NCBI RefSeq assembly: GCF_028595325.1
Contig: NZ_JAQQXR010000015.1
Location: 1 to 64,000, forward strand
Direction of reading: 5' to 3'
Source of the DNA: Janthinobacterium fluminis
GTDB taxonomy: Bacteria; Pseudomonadota; Gammaproteobacteria; Burkholderiales; Burkholderiaceae_D
Length of the DNA: 64,000 nt
The notes below the pieces were generated by a model. That model was given only the letters and a program-made list of their open reading frames with translations, was not told the DNA's origin and did no database searches. Shown piece by piece: positions 29,197 to 38,774 of this stretch (its first letter is position 1; the number at the start of each line of letters is the position of its first letter). A program made the translations under genes and the position numbers.

Positions 29197-30264
29197 ATGG
29201 AATACAGCCCTCCGCCCCTGTTCAAGCAAGGCGCCTCCGCCAGGGTCAAGATGATGGTGTGCGCCGGCATCTCGATCGGCCTGCTGCTGGCCGATTCGCA
29301 GATGCACGCGCTGACGGTGCTGCGCCAGACCATCGGCACGGTCCTGTACCCGGTGCAGATGGCCGCGCTGGCGCCGCGCGAGCTCGCCTATGGCGTCGGC
29401 GACTATTTTTCCTCGCTGTCGGCGCTGGAGAAGGAAGTGCGCGAATTGAAGCGCCAGCAGATCGTCGCCGCGCAGACCATGCAGCAGGCGCAAATGCACA
29501 TTTCCGAAAACAACCATCTGCGCAAGCTGATGGAGGCGCGCGAGCACATCCCCGTGAAGTCGCTGATGGCGGAAATCCTCTACGACGCCCGCGACGTGTA
29601 TTCGCGCAAGATCATTCTCGACCGCGGCATCCAGCAGGGCGTCGCGCTGGGCTTCCCCGTCATCGACAACCTCGGCGTGGTCGGCCAGGTGACGCGGGTG
29701 TTTCCGTTCACGTCGGAGGTGACGCTGCTGACCGACAAGGCGCAGGCGATCCCCGTGCAGATCCTGCGCAGCGGCCTGCGCTCCGTCGCCTACGGCGGCG
29801 GCCAGTCCGGCCAGCTTGAGTTGCGCTTCACCACGACCAACGCCGACATCGTCGTCGGCGACGTCGTCGTCACCTCGGGCCTGGACGGGGTGTACCCGGC
29901 CGGCCTGGCCGTGGCGCGCGTGACGCTGGTCGAAAGCAATGCCAACGGCGTGTTCGGCCGCGTCATCTGCCAGCCGCTGGCCGGCATCGGCCGCAACACC
30001 CAGTTGCTGGTGCTGATGGCAACGCCGAATGTTCCGCCGCGGCCGCCCGAGGAGGAATTGAAGACCAGCAAGAAGCACGGCAAGATGGCGCCGATCAAGG
30101 ACCCGGCCACGGCCGCGCCCGCCGTTCCCGGCGCCGCCATCCCCGCCGCCGCGCCGCCGTCGGCCGCCGCGCCCGCCGCCAAGCCGCCCGCCGCGGCCAA
30201 CGCGCCGGCGCCCAGGCCGCCCGCGCCCCTTGCCGCCGTCAAGCCGAAGGAAGAAAACCGATGA
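29197..30264 (+). CDS. mreC: Rod shape-determining protein MreC
   Basis: A 355-aa bitopic protein. One N-terminal membrane helix, a coiled coil at about residues 75-110 (LEKEVRELKRQQIVAAQTMQ), two beta domains (ILDRGIQQGVALGFPVIDN onward) and a long Pro/Ala-rich tail. It scaffolds the elongasome in the periplasm and contacts PBP2. The ATG at 29197 follows TTGGAAG. It overlaps mreD by four bases. The Pro/Ala tail is common in related species. Confidence 0.94.
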   Translation: MEYSPPPLFKQGASARVKMMVCAGISIGLLLADSQMHALTVLRQTIGTVLYPVQMAALAPRELAYGVGDYFSSLSALEKEVRELKRQQIVAAQTMQQAQMHISENNHLRKLMEAREHIPVKSLMAEILYDARDVYSRKIILDRGIQQGVALGFPVIDNLGVVGQVTRVFPFTSEVTLLTDKAQAIPVQILRSGLRSVAYGGGQSGQLELRFTTTNADIVVGDVVVTSGLDGVYPAGLAVARVTLVESNANGVFGRVICQPLAGIGRNTQLLVLMATPNVPPRPPEEELKTSKKHGKMAPIKDPATAAPAVPGAAIPAAAPPSAAAPAAKPPAAANAPAPRPPAPLAAVKPKEENR

Positions 30265-30773
30265 CACGCCCCCATTACATCCTGTTGCCGGTGAGCCCGA
30301 TTTTCATCGGCTTCAGCCTGCTATGCGCGTTTTTGCTGAACCTGCTGCCCTGGGGCGGCCTGACGGGCGTGCCCGATTTCGTCGCGCTGGTGCTGGTGTT
30401 CTGGGGCATCCACCAGCCGCGCAAGGTCGGCATCGGCGTGGCGTTTTTCATGGGCCTGCTGATGGACGTGCACGACGCCAGCCGGCTCGGCGAGAACGCC
30501 CTGGCTTACACGCTGCTGTCCTATTTCGCCATCATGATGCACCGCCGCGTGCTGTGGTTCCCGCTGATGACCCAGGCTCTGCACGTGCTGCCGCTGCTGC
30601 TGCTGACGCAGTCCATCCAGTTGCTGGTGCGTTTCCTGGTCAACGGCAATCTGCCCGGCTGGACGTATTTCATTGAAAGCCCCGTCTCGGTGGCGCTGTG
30701 GCCGTGCGTGACGTGGATGCTGCTGGCGCCGCAGCGCCGCGCGGTGGACCGCGACCACACCCGTCCGATCTGA
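30261..30773 (+). CDS. mreD: Rod shape-determining protein MreD
   Basis: A 170-aa membrane protein with about five helices. LLPWGGLTGVPDFVALVLVFWGIHQPRKVGIGVAFFMGLLMD is the conserved MreD core. It is part of the MreBCD complex, between mreC and the PBP2 gene. Confidence 0.93.
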   Translation: MTRPHYILLPVSPIFIGFSLLCAFLLNLLPWGGLTGVPDFVALVLVFWGIHQPRKVGIGVAFFMGLLMDVHDASRLGENALAYTLLSYFAIMMHRRVLWFPLMTQALHVLPLLLLTQSIQLLVRFLVNGNLPGWTYFIESPVSVALWPCVTWMLLAPQRRAVDRDHTRPI

Positions 30774-30816
30774 GGCGCCAGCCGCCTCCGCTCCGAACCG
30801 CACACGACCCGAACCG

Positions 30817-32889
30817 ATGACCGAGATCAAGAACACCGAACGCGAGTTGCATTTCTTCCGCCTGCGCCTGACGGCGCTGGTGGCGCTGGTGTTCCTCTGC
30901 TTTGCCGGCTTGCTGGCGCGCTTCATCTGGCTGCAGGTGGTCAAGCACAACGATTTCGCGGCCCAGGCCGAGGACAACCGCATCGCGCTGGTGCCCATCG
31001 TGCCGAACCGCGGCCTGATCCTGGACCGCAACGGCGTCGTGCTGGCGCGCAATTACTCGGCCTATACGCTGGAAATCACGCCGTCGAAGCTGACGGCGCC
31101 GCTCGACGAGGTGGTCGACGAGCTGGCCAAGCTGGTCGCCATCGAGATCAAGGACCGGCGCCGTTTCAAGAAGCTGCTGGAGGAGTCGAAGAACTTCGCC
31201 AGCGTGCCGCTGCGCAGCCGCCTCAGCGACGAGGAAGTGGCGCGCTTCACGGCACAGCGCTTCCGCTTCCCCGGCGTCGAGGTGCAGGCGCGCCTGTTCC
31301 GCCAGTATCCGATGGGCGAGGTGGCTTCGCACGTGATCGGTTTCATCGGCCGCATCAACCGCAGCGAGTCGAAGGCGATGGACGAGTCCGACGACGCGGC
31401 GAACTACCGCGGCACCGATTACATCGGCAAGGAAGGGCTGGAAAAGAGTTACGAAAAACAGTTGCACGGCACCACAGGCTATGAAGAGGTCGAAGTGTCG
31501 GCGCGCGGGCGGGCCATGCGCACGCTGTCGCGCAAGGCGGCCGTGCCCGGCAACAACCTGATCCTGTCGATCGACATCGAGCTGCAGAAGGTCGTCGAGG
31601 AGGCGTTCGGCGAATGGCGCGGCGCGATGGTGGCGATCGAGCCGGCCAGCGGCGACATCCTCGCCTATGTGTCGCGGCCCGGCTACGACCCGAACCTGTT
31701 CGTCGACGGCATCGACCAGCAGAGCTGGACCGAACTCAACACCTCGCTGGACCGGCCGATGGTGAACCGGCCGCTGTCGGGCACCTATGCGCCCGGCTCG
31801 ACGTTCAAACCCTTCATGGCGCTGGCCGCGCTGGAGCTGGGCAAGCGCACGCCCAGCCAGGCCATTTCGGACCCCGGCTACATGATTTTGGGCGACCATA
31901 AATTCCGCGACGACAAGGTCGGCGGGCATGGCATGGTCGACCTGCACAAGTCCATCGTGGTGTCCTGCAACACCTACTATTACCAGCTGGGCCGCGACAT
32001 GGGCATCGACATGATCCATGACTTCATGAAGCCCTTCGGCTTCGGCCAGCTGACCGGCATCGACCTGGAAAACGAGCGCGTCGGCGTGCTGCCGTCGACG
32101 GCGTGGAAGACCAAGCGCTTCAAGACGGCGCAGCAGCGCAAGTGGGTGGGTGGCGACACGATTTCCGTCAGCAACGGTTCCGGCTACAACTCCTACACGC
32201 CGCTGCAGATCGCCCACGCGACGGCGAACCTGGCCAACGACGGCGTCGTCATGAAGCCGCACCTGGTCAAGATCGTCGAGGACGGCGCGACGCGGGGACG
32301 CACGCTGACGGTGCCGAAGGAGAGTTACCGCATCGCGCTGAAGCAGGAAAACATCGACATCATCAAACGCGCCATGGTCGGCGTCACCAGCGAGGCCGGC
32401 GGCACGGCCGCCAAGGTGTTCGCCGGCGTCGGCTATACGGTGGGCGGCAAGACCGGCACCGCGCAGGTGATCGCGATCAAGAAAAACGAGAAGTACAACG
32501 CCAAGCTGATCGCCGAGCGCCTGCGCGACAACGCGCTGTTCACCGCGTTCGCGCCGGCCGACAAGCCGCGCATCGCCCTCGCCATCGTCGTCGAGAACGG
32601 CGGCTTCGGCGCCGGCGTCGCCGCGCCGATCGCGCGCAAGGCGCTCGATTTCTATCTGCTGGGCAAGCGGCCGAACGAGAAGGAAACCACCAAGGTGCCG
32701 AAAGAGGACGCCGAGGCGCTGCAGGCCGTGGAGGAGATCGAAGAGGAGCAGGCCGTCAACGCCGCCGGGCCGAGGCCGGCGCCGCCGGCGCCGCAGCCGC
32801 AGCAGCCCAACCCCGGACCGGCGCCGGCGGCGCCCGCCGCGCCGCTGCCGGCCGGCCCGCCGGGCCGCGCGCCCGCCACCAAACCATAA
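30817..32889 (+). CDS. mrdA: Penicillin-binding protein 2 (elongation transpeptidase)
   Basis: A 690-aa class B PBP. One N-terminal membrane helix, a pedestal domain, and a transpeptidase domain with the catalytic serine in YAPGSTFKPF, SxN in VSCNTYYYQ and KTG in GGKTGTAQV. It crosslinks lateral-wall peptidoglycan with RodA. The C-terminus carries about 60 extra Pro/Ala/Gln-rich residues, longer than E. coli PBP2 (633 aa). rodA follows after 10 bases. Confidence 0.96.
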   Translation: MTEIKNTERELHFFRLRLTALVALVFLCFAGLLARFIWLQVVKHNDFAAQAEDNRIALVPIVPNRGLILDRNGVVLARNYSAYTLEITPSKLTAPLDEVVDELAKLVAIEIKDRRRFKKLLEESKNFASVPLRSRLSDEEVARFTAQRFRFPGVEVQARLFRQYPMGEVASHVIGFIGRINRSESKAMDESDDAANYRGTDYIGKEGLEKSYEKQLHGTTGYEEVEVSARGRAMRTLSRKAAVPGNNLILSIDIELQKVVEEAFGEWRGAMVAIEPASGDILAYVSRPGYDPNLFVDGIDQQSWTELNTSLDRPMVNRPLSGTYAPGSTFKPFMALAALELGKRTPSQAISDPGYMILGDHKFRDDKVGGHGMVDLHKSIVVSCNTYYYQLGRDMGIDMIHDFMKPFGFGQLTGIDLENERVGVLPSTAWKTKRFKTAQQRKWVGGDTISVSNGSGYNSYTPLQIAHATANLANDGVVMKPHLVKIVEDGATRGRTLTVPKESYRIALKQENIDIIKRAMVGVTSEAGGTAAKVFAGVGYTVGGKTGTAQVIAIKKNEKYNAKLIAERLRDNALFTAFAPADKPRIALAIVVENGGFGAGVAAPIARKALDFYLLGKRPNEKETTKVPKEDAEALQAVEEIEEEQAVNAAGPRPAPPAPQPQQPNPGPAPAAPAAPLPAGPPGRAPATKP

Positions 32890-32899
32890 GGAAACGCTG

Positions 32900-34012
32900 A
32901 TGCGTATAAACGAGAGGCGCTCCCTGTGGCGCCGCGTGCGTCCCTACCTGGCGGTGTTCGACCCGTCGCTGACGCTGATCCTGCTGCTGCTGATGGGCAC
33001 CGGCCTGGTGACGCTGGCGTCGGCCAGCATCGGCATCCCCGGCAAGATGGAGGACCAGCTGCGCAACATCTGCATGTCCTTCTTCGTCATGTGGATCGCC
33101 GCCAACGTCAGCCCGCAAATGATGATGCGCGTGGCCGCGCCCGTGTACGCGGTGGCGGTGACGCTGCTGGTGGCGGTGGCGCTGTTCGGCACGGTCAAGC
33201 TGGGCGCGCGCCGCTGGTTGCACGTCGGCATAGACATTCAGCCCTCCGAATTCATGAAGATCGCCATGCCGATGATGCTGGCCTGGTATTTCCAGCACAA
33301 CGCCGGCTCGCTGCGCTGGCAATCCTTCCTCGTCGCCGGCGTGCTGCTGGCGGTGCCGATCGGCCTGATCGCCCGCCAGCCCGACCTGGGCACGTCGATG
33401 CTGGTCGGCGCCGCCGGCTTCTACGTGATCTTCCTGGCCGGCCTGTCGTGGAAAATGTTGCTCGGCATGGCAGTGACCTTCCTGGCCAGCCTGCCGGTGA
33501 TCTGGCCGATGCTGCACGACTTCCAGCGCCAGCGCGTGATGACCTTCATCGACCCGCTGCAAGACCCGCTGGGCAAGGGTTTTCACATCATCCAGTCGAC
33601 CATCGCCGTCGGTTCCGGCGGCATCGCCGGCAAGGGCTGGAGCAACGGCACCCAGGCGCACCTGGAATTCATCCCGGAGCGCACCACCGACTTCATTTTC
33701 GCCGTCTTCTCCGAGGAGTTCGGCCTGATCGGCAACCTCGTGCTGCTGCTGCTGTATCTGCTGCTGATCGGCCGCGGCCTGATGATCGCGGCGAACGCGG
33801 CGAACGTTTTCTCGCGCCTGCTGGCAGGCGCGATCACCATGGTGTATTTCACCTACGCCTTCGTCAACATGGGCATGGTCAGCGGCGTCCTGCCGGTGGT
33901 CGGCGTGCCCTTGCCGTTCATGAGCTATGGCGGCACCGCCTTGTTGACGCTGGGCCTTAATGCAGGGATATTAATGAGCATACAACGCCACCGCAAACTG
34001 GTGCAGACATGA
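32900..34012 (+). CDS. rodA: Peptidoglycan glycosyltransferase RodA
   Basis: A 370-aa SEDS protein with about ten membrane segments. GARRWLHVGIDIQPSEFMKIAMP, ARQPDLGTSMLVGAAG, FIPERTTDFIFAVFSEEFGLIGN and GVPLPFMSYGGTALL are diagnostic. It polymerises glycan strands in partnership with PBP2, encoded just upstream. Its end overlaps rlpA by four bases. Confidence 0.96.
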   Translation: MRINERRSLWRRVRPYLAVFDPSLTLILLLLMGTGLVTLASASIGIPGKMEDQLRNICMSFFVMWIAANVSPQMMMRVAAPVYAVAVTLLVAVALFGTVKLGARRWLHVGIDIQPSEFMKIAMPMMLAWYFQHNAGSLRWQSFLVAGVLLAVPIGLIARQPDLGTSMLVGAAGFYVIFLAGLSWKMLLGMAVTFLASLPVIWPMLHDFQRQRVMTFIDPLQDPLGKGFHIIQSTIAVGSGGIAGKGWSNGTQAHLEFIPERTTDFIFAVFSEEFGLIGNLVLLLLYLLLIGRGLMIAANAANVFSRLLAGAITMVYFTYAFVNMGMVSGVLPVVGVPLPFMSYGGTALLTLGLNAGILMSIQRHRKLVQT

Positions 34013-35049
34013 TGCGCCGCAGCCCGGCCCCGGCGCGCGCCGCTTCCGCCCTGGCGGCGCTGCTGATGCTGGCGCTGGCCGGCTGCGGCACGTTGCCGCA
34101 GCAGTCCGGCACGGCGCCGGCCCCCGCCGCCGGCGCGAAAACGCCGGCGCGCACGGAGCAGAAGCAGCCGGCGTTGCCGGCGGCCGGCTCCGGCCGCGGC
34201 GCCTACTACAAGGACGACGGGCCGGGCGAGAACCCGCCGCCCAATCTGGAGGAAGTCCCCGACGCCGAGGTGCGCGTCGAGGCGCCGCTGCCGCGCGCGA
34301 ACCGGCCGTATGTGGTGTTCGGTAAGACTTACACGCCGATCAGCGGCCAGCGGCCGTTCAGCCAGCGCGGCATCGGCAGCTGGTACGGCAAGAAATTCCA
34401 CGGCCAGCGCACCTCCTCGGGCGAGTTGTACGATATGTACAAGATGACGGCCGCGCATCCGACCTTGCCGATTCCCTCCTTCGTGCGCCTGACCAGCATC
34501 GTCAGCGGCAAGCAAGTCATTGTGCGCGTCAACGACCGCGGCCCCTTCCACGCCAACCGCGTCATCGACGTGTCCTACACGGCGGCGCTGAAGCTGGGCT
34601 TGCTGGGCAAGGGCAGCCACGAACTCGATATCGAATTGCTGCTGCCGCCGGAGATCGAACGCATCCGCCTGGCCGGGCGCCAAGCGACGGCGGCGGCGCC
34701 GCTGGCCGCCGAACCGGCGGCCGCGGAGGTGACGACCGGCGCCGTCGACATGCCCGAGGTGACGCAGTCGCTGTTGCCGGTATCGGCGCCGGCGGCGACG
34801 CCCGCGGCGGCGGCCGCCAAAAATGGCTTCTATCTGCAGATGGGCGCGTTTGCGCGGCCCGAAAACGCCGAGGCGGCGCGGCAAAGGCTGGCACCCTACG
34901 CCGGCACGCTGGGCACGCTGGAAGTGGTGCAGGCGGGGACCATACATCGGCTGTTCGGCGGCCCCTTCGCCAGCCGCCAGGACGCGATCCAGGCGGCGGA
35001 ATCGCTGCTGGGGGCCTTCGGCGTGAAGCCTATCGTCGTGCAGCGCTAG
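34009..35049 (+). CDS. rlpA: Septal ring lytic transglycosylase RlpA
   Basis: A 346-aa lipoprotein. Lipobox LALAGCG at the N-terminus; a double-psi beta-barrel catalytic domain with GIGSWYGKKFHGQRTSSGELYDMYKMTAAHPTLP and VRVNDRGPFHANRVIDVSY; a Pro/Ala linker; and a C-terminal SPOR domain (GFYLQMGAFARPENAEAARQRL) that binds denuded glycans at the septum. It closes the cell-shape operon and is convergent with the SPOR gene that follows. Confidence 0.94.
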   Translation: MMRRSPAPARAASALAALLMLALAGCGTLPQQSGTAPAPAAGAKTPARTEQKQPALPAAGSGRGAYYKDDGPGENPPPNLEEVPDAEVRVEAPLPRANRPYVVFGKTYTPISGQRPFSQRGIGSWYGKKFHGQRTSSGELYDMYKMTAAHPTLPIPSFVRLTSIVSGKQVIVRVNDRGPFHANRVIDVSYTAALKLGLLGKGSHELDIELLLPPEIERIRLAGRQATAAAPLAAEPAAAEVTTGAVDMPEVTQSLLPVSAPAATPAAAAAKNGFYLQMGAFARPENAEAARQRLAPYAGTLGTLEVVQAGTIHRLFGGPFASRQDAIQAAESLLGAFGVKPIVVQR

Positions 35050-35072
35050 CAGCCTGTCGACTGCGGCGCGGC

Positions 35073-35732
35073 TCACTTACAGCTGTGCATCTCCTGCTCG
35101 GGGAAGCCGGCCGCGATCTGTGCGAGGCGGGTCTTGCCGGCGCGGTCCAGGTCGCGGAACTGGAAGGCCAGTTGTTTGCTGCCGCTGTAGCGCGGCGCGA
35201 CGCGGGCGCTGTGCACGCCTTGTTTGTTGAGGCTGGCCAGCAGGTTTTGCGCGCCCGCCTCCAGTTTGAACACGCCCAGCGAAATGGCCCAGCGCATCGG
35301 CGTGTTGTCCGACATGATGAAGTAATTGCTCACGCCTAGCTGCTTGAGTTCGCCGGCTTTCTTGTCGGCCCCCTCCTTGCTGCCCTGCGGCGGAATATAC
35401 ACGATGTAACTGGAGATTTCCTGGCCGGCCACGTTGCGGCGCGACTGGCGTTCGCCCAGCGCCAGCACGTCGACGGCGGCCTCGAAACGGCGCGCGTCGG
35501 CCATGAGGAAATTGCCCACTTCGGTGCAGGCGAACAGTTCCGGCGGCGCCGGCGCCGGCACGGCGCGGGCCGCGTCCGCCGCCGAGATCAGGCGCAGCTT
35601 CTCGCTGTTGAGCTGGTTCTTCAGGCGCTGCGGCTCGTGCGCGTCGGCCTGGAAATAGCCGAGGTAACCCTGTCCCAGCGCGAACAGCGCCGCGTTTACC
35701 GCCAGTAACAGCCAAAACAGCAGTTTCAACAT
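35073..35732 (-). CDS. SPOR domain-containing membrane protein
   Basis: A 219-aa protein. One N-terminal helix (MLKLLFWLLLAVNAALFALGQGYLG) anchors a periplasmic part whose region from about residue 85 (SYIVYIPPQGSKEGADKKAGELKQLG) resembles a divergent SPOR fold. SPOR proteins bind septal peptidoglycan. It overlaps the coaX stop by seven bases and ends the argS-to-SPOR gene run. Such proteins commonly follow birA-coaX in betaproteobacteria. Confidence 0.82.
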   Translation of the reverse strand: MLKLLFWLLLAVNAALFALGQGYLGYFQADAHEPQRLKNQLNSEKLRLISAADAARAVPAPAPPELFACTEVGNFLMADARRFEAAVDVLALGERQSRRNVAGQEISSYIVYIPPQGSKEGADKKAGELKQLGVSNYFIMSDNTPMRWAISLGVFKLEAGAQNLLASLNKQGVHSARVAPRYSGSKQLAFQFRDLDRAGKTRLAQIAAGFPEQEMHSCK

Positions 35733-36484
35733 GGCGCCTCCCCGCCGGCGGCCACCTGCAGGCCGATCAGCACGATATTCTCGACGAGCCGGTGCGGCAG
35801 CGGCAGCGCCGCCGCGATGGCGGGCGCGGCGCCGCCCGAGACGATGCATGCCGCGGCGCCGTGGGCGGCGCAGGCGCGCCCGATGGCGCCGGCCTGGGCC
35901 GCCAGGCAGCCGCTGAGGATGGCGTCGTCGGTGTTGTCGGCGAAGAGGGGCGGCGGCGCGGCATCGTGGCCGATGTGCGGCAGTTGCGCGGTGTTGCGCG
36001 CCAGCGCGCCGGCCATCAGGGCCAGCCCCGGCAGGATCATGCCGCCGATGAAGCGGCCGTCGGCCGTGATGGCGTCGACGGTGGTGGCGGTGCCGCAGTT
36101 GGCGACGATCAGCGCCTGCCCCGGCGCCAGCGCGCGCGCGCCGATGGCGGCGGCGAACCGGTCGCAGCCCAATTGCGCCGGGTTGCGGTAGCCGTTGCGC
36201 AGGCCGGCCAGTTGCGGCAGCGAGGCGAACCAGCGCAGCGCTGGCGGCGGCAGCGCCGTCGCCAGCGCCTGCTCCAGCGCGGCGCCCAGCGCGGCGCCGG
36301 CGACGTTGGCGACAAGGGCGCCGCGCAGCGGCCGCCCGGCCAGCGCCTGTTGCCACGCCTGCGCCAGTCCGGCCAGCCCGGCGTGGGCGACGGCGCCCGA
36401 GGCCAGCCACGCGCCCGGCGCGGCGCCGGGGGCGGCCAGCGCCCACTTGATTCTGCTGTTGCCAGCGTCGATCAATAGCATCAT
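35726..36484 (-). CDS. coaX: Type III pantothenate kinase
   Basis: A 252-aa ASKHA-fold kinase. LLIDAGNSRIKWAL is phosphate motif 1, GCDRFAAAIGAR and VANCGTATTVDAI follow, and GGMILPGLALMAGALARNTAQLP is a CoaX signature. It phosphorylates pantothenate, the first step of coenzyme A synthesis. Two consecutive ATGs (36482-36484 and 36479-36481) can serve as start. The birA-coaX pairing is common. Confidence 0.94.
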   Translation of the reverse strand: MMLLIDAGNSRIKWALAAPGAAPGAWLASGAVAHAGLAGLAQAWQQALAGRPLRGALVANVAGAALGAALEQALATALPPPALRWFASLPQLAGLRNGYRNPAQLGCDRFAAAIGARALAPGQALIVANCGTATTVDAITADGRFIGGMILPGLALMAGALARNTAQLPHIGHDAAPPPLFADNTDDAILSGCLAAQAGAIGRACAAHGAAACIVSGGAAPAIAAALPLPHRLVENIVLIGLQVAAGGEAPC

Positions 36485-36488
36485 GGCC

Positions 36489-37277
36489 TTATTCCTGCGC
36501 CGGGCGCAGCGACACGTCGCCGGAGAGGATCTCGACCCGGCCCCGGGCCGTGTCGAGCAGCAGGCGGCCGCTGTCGTCGACGCCGGCGGCCACGCCCCGC
36601 TGCACGACCTGGCCGGCGTCGAGTATATTGACTTCCTGGCCCTGGTGGGCGTGCAGGCGGTTCCAGCGCGCGCTGAAGGCGGCGAAGCCGGTGTCGTCGA
36701 ATTCGGCCAGCGCGGCCGCCAGGCGGCTCAGCAATTGCGCCATCAACGCGTTGCGGTCCATCTGCGCCAGCCACGGCACGGCGGCGACGCTGCGGCCGAT
36801 GGCGTGCTCCAGCGCGTCCGGCATCAGCAGATTGAGCCCGACGCCGCTCACGGCCCAGATGCGGCCGTCGGCGCCGGCCTGGGTTTCGACGAGGATGCCG
36901 GCCAGCTTGCTGCCGTCCTTGATCAAGTCGTTCGGCCATTTCAATTGCACGGGCACGCTCAGCGCGGCCAGCGTTTCGGCCAGCGCGACGCCGACGGCCA
37001 GCGGCAGGCCGACCAGTTGCTGCAACGGCCCCTTGAACGGCCAGGCCAGCGAAAACATCAGCGTGGCGCCGGAGGCGCTGAGCCAGGGCCGGCCGGCGCG
37101 GCCGCGCCCGGCCGTCTGCTGCAGCGCGATGCGCAGCAGCGGGCCGGGCAGGGTGGCGGCGCGCGCCAGCAGGTCGGCGTTGGTCGAGCCGGTTTCGGCG
37201 ACCACCTCGATCGCCACGTGGGCGGCGCTGGCGGCGCAGCGGGCCAGGATGGCGGCGCTGTTCAGGGCGGCGCTCAT
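36489..37277 (-). CDS. birA: Biotin-[acetyl-CoA-carboxylase] ligase
   Basis: A 262-aa biotin protein ligase. LQQTAGRGRAGRPWLSASGATLMFSL holds the GRGR(x)G nucleotide/biotin motif, and VQLKWPNDLIKDGSKLAGILVE the catalytic KWPND. There is no N-terminal winged helix, so it modifies biotin enzymes but should not repress bio genes as E. coli BirA does. Its ATG overlaps the stop of the upstream SDR gene. Confidence 0.94.
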   Translation of the reverse strand: MSAALNSAAILARCAASAAHVAIEVVAETGSTNADLLARAATLPGPLLRIALQQTAGRGRAGRPWLSASGATLMFSLAWPFKGPLQQLVGLPLAVGVALAETLAALSVPVQLKWPNDLIKDGSKLAGILVETQAGADGRIWAVSGVGLNLLMPDALEHAIGRSVAAVPWLAQMDRNALMAQLLSRLAAALAEFDDTGFAAFSARWNRLHAHQGQEVNILDAGQVVQRGVAAGVDDSGRLLLDTARGRVEILSGDVSLRPAQE

Positions 37278-38044
37278 GGGACGCGGCGCGCCTTGTGCGG
37301 CGCCTTCGCGAAGGCCAGGTCGTAGAGCGGGTTCGGCAGCAGGCGCAGCAGCTTCGCCACGACGCCCATCTGCCAGGGGATCACGCGGTAGCTGGCGCCG
37401 GCGGCGATGGCGGCGGCGGCCTTGGCGGCGAATTTTTCGGCCGGCATCAGGAAGGGCATCGGGTAGGCGTTCTTTGCCGTCATCGGCGTGTCGATATAGC
37501 CGGGCGTGATGGTCACGACGCGGATGCCGTGCGGCTTGAGCTCCAGCCGCAGCGACTCGCAGTAGCTCATCACGGCCGCCTTCGAGGCGCTGTAGGCTTC
37601 GGCGCCGGGCAGGCCGCGGATGCCGGCGACGCTGCCGATGCCGACCAGGCGCGCCGGCGTCGCCTGCGCCTTCATCGTCGCGATGAAGGGGGCGAAGGTG
37701 GCCACGGTGGCGGTGACGTTGATGGCCATGATGGCCTCGAACGCGGCCAGGTCTTCCGGGTGCTCGGTGAGCGTGCCGAAGGACACGCCGGCGCTGGCGA
37801 TGACGGCGTCGACGCCGCCGGCGTGGCCGATGAAGTCGGCCGCCGCGCGCCGCAGCGCGGCGTGGTCGGTGACGTCGGCCGGGTAGGCGCGGTGCAAATG
37901 CGGATTGGGCAGCGTGGCAATCAGCGCTGCCAGGGCGTCGCCGCGGCGCGCCAGCAGGCCGAGTGTGGCGCCCTGGCTGGCGTAGCGCAGCGCCAGCGCG
38001 GCGCCCAGGCCGCTGGAGGCGCCGGTGATGAAGACCCGCTTCAT
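37274..38044 (-). CDS. SDR family oxidoreductase
   Basis: A 256-aa short-chain dehydrogenase. Cofactor motif FITGASSGLGAALALRY and the catalytic tetrad elements YSASKAAVMSYCESLRLEL (Tyr-x3-Lys) are intact; VASAGVS replaces the NNAG motif. Substrate unknown. It is translationally coupled to birA and follows dsbA on the same strand. Confidence 0.9.
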   Translation of the reverse strand: MKRVFITGASSGLGAALALRYASQGATLGLLARRGDALAALIATLPNPHLHRAYPADVTDHAALRRAAADFIGHAGGVDAVIASAGVSFGTLTEHPEDLAAFEAIMAINVTATVATFAPFIATMKAQATPARLVGIGSVAGIRGLPGAEAYSASKAAVMSYCESLRLELKPHGIRVVTITPGYIDTPMTAKNAYPMPFLMPAEKFAAKAAAAIAAGASYRVIPWQMGVVAKLLRLLPNPLYDLAFAKAPHKARRVP

Positions 38045-38087
38045 GCGGCGCGGGCGCGGCGGTCGCGCAAAGCCGGGAGGCGCATGC

Positions 38088-38759
38088 TTATTTCTTTTCC
38101 GCTTTCGCTTTCGCGACGAGGAAGTCCATCACCGTCAGCGCCTGGGCGTTCAGCTGGGCCTCGTTCTGCGCCGATTTCGTGCCTTCGTTGGCCATCGACG
38201 GCGAGGTGACGAAACGGCCGTCGATGGCGAAGGTCGGCCAGGAGTCGATGCGGTAGGTGCCCAGCATGCTGTCGGCGCGGCGCACGCGCGCGGCCACGCC
38301 GAAGGAGCGGTAGGTGTCGATGAACTTGGCGCGGTCTATGCCCTGCTTGGCGATGAAGTCGAAGACGGCCTCGTCGCGGTTCAGGCGGTTGCGCTCGACG
38401 TGCATGGCGTGGAAGACCTTGCTGTGGTATTGCTCGGCCAGTCCCATCGCCTCCAGCGTGAAGAACAGGCGCTGCTGCGGCGCCACGCTCTCGTCGCGCG
38501 GCACGTGGATGCGCTTGAGGACGATGTTGTCGCCCTGTTTCTTCACCCAGGCGGCCAGTTCCGGCTCCAGCGCGTTGCAGTGCGGGCAGTAATACGCGAA
38601 GAACTCGATCACCTCGACTTTTTTGCCCGGCGCGGCCGGCTGAGGTTCCGGCAGCGTCCGATACTCGACGCCGTTCTTCGGCTCGGCAGGCGAGGCCAGC
38701 GCGGCCGCCGTGGCGCCGCACAGGGCGGCGGCAAGCAAGATGGTTTTCAGCAGACGCAT
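38088..38759 (-). CDS. dsbA: Thiol:disulfide interchange protein DsbA
   Basis: A 223-aa periplasmic oxidoreductase. Signal peptide MRLLKTILLAAALCGATAAALA, then active site FFAYYCPHCNALEP (CPHC) and cis-proline loop SWPTFAIDG. It introduces disulfides into secreted proteins, possibly including cysteine-bearing exported proteins encoded here. It sits between two genes of the argS-led run. Confidence 0.95.
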   Translation of the reverse strand: MRLLKTILLAAALCGATAAALASPAEPKNGVEYRTLPEPQPAAPGKKVEVIEFFAYYCPHCNALEPELAAWVKKQGDNIVLKRIHVPRDESVAPQQRLFFTLEAMGLAEQYHSKVFHAMHVERNRLNRDEAVFDFIAKQGIDRAKFIDTYRSFGVAARVRRADSMLGTYRIDSWPTFAIDGRFVTSPSMANEGTKSAQNEAQLNAQALTVMDFLVAKAKAEKK

Positions 38760-38774
38760 ACGGCTCCTCGGCGA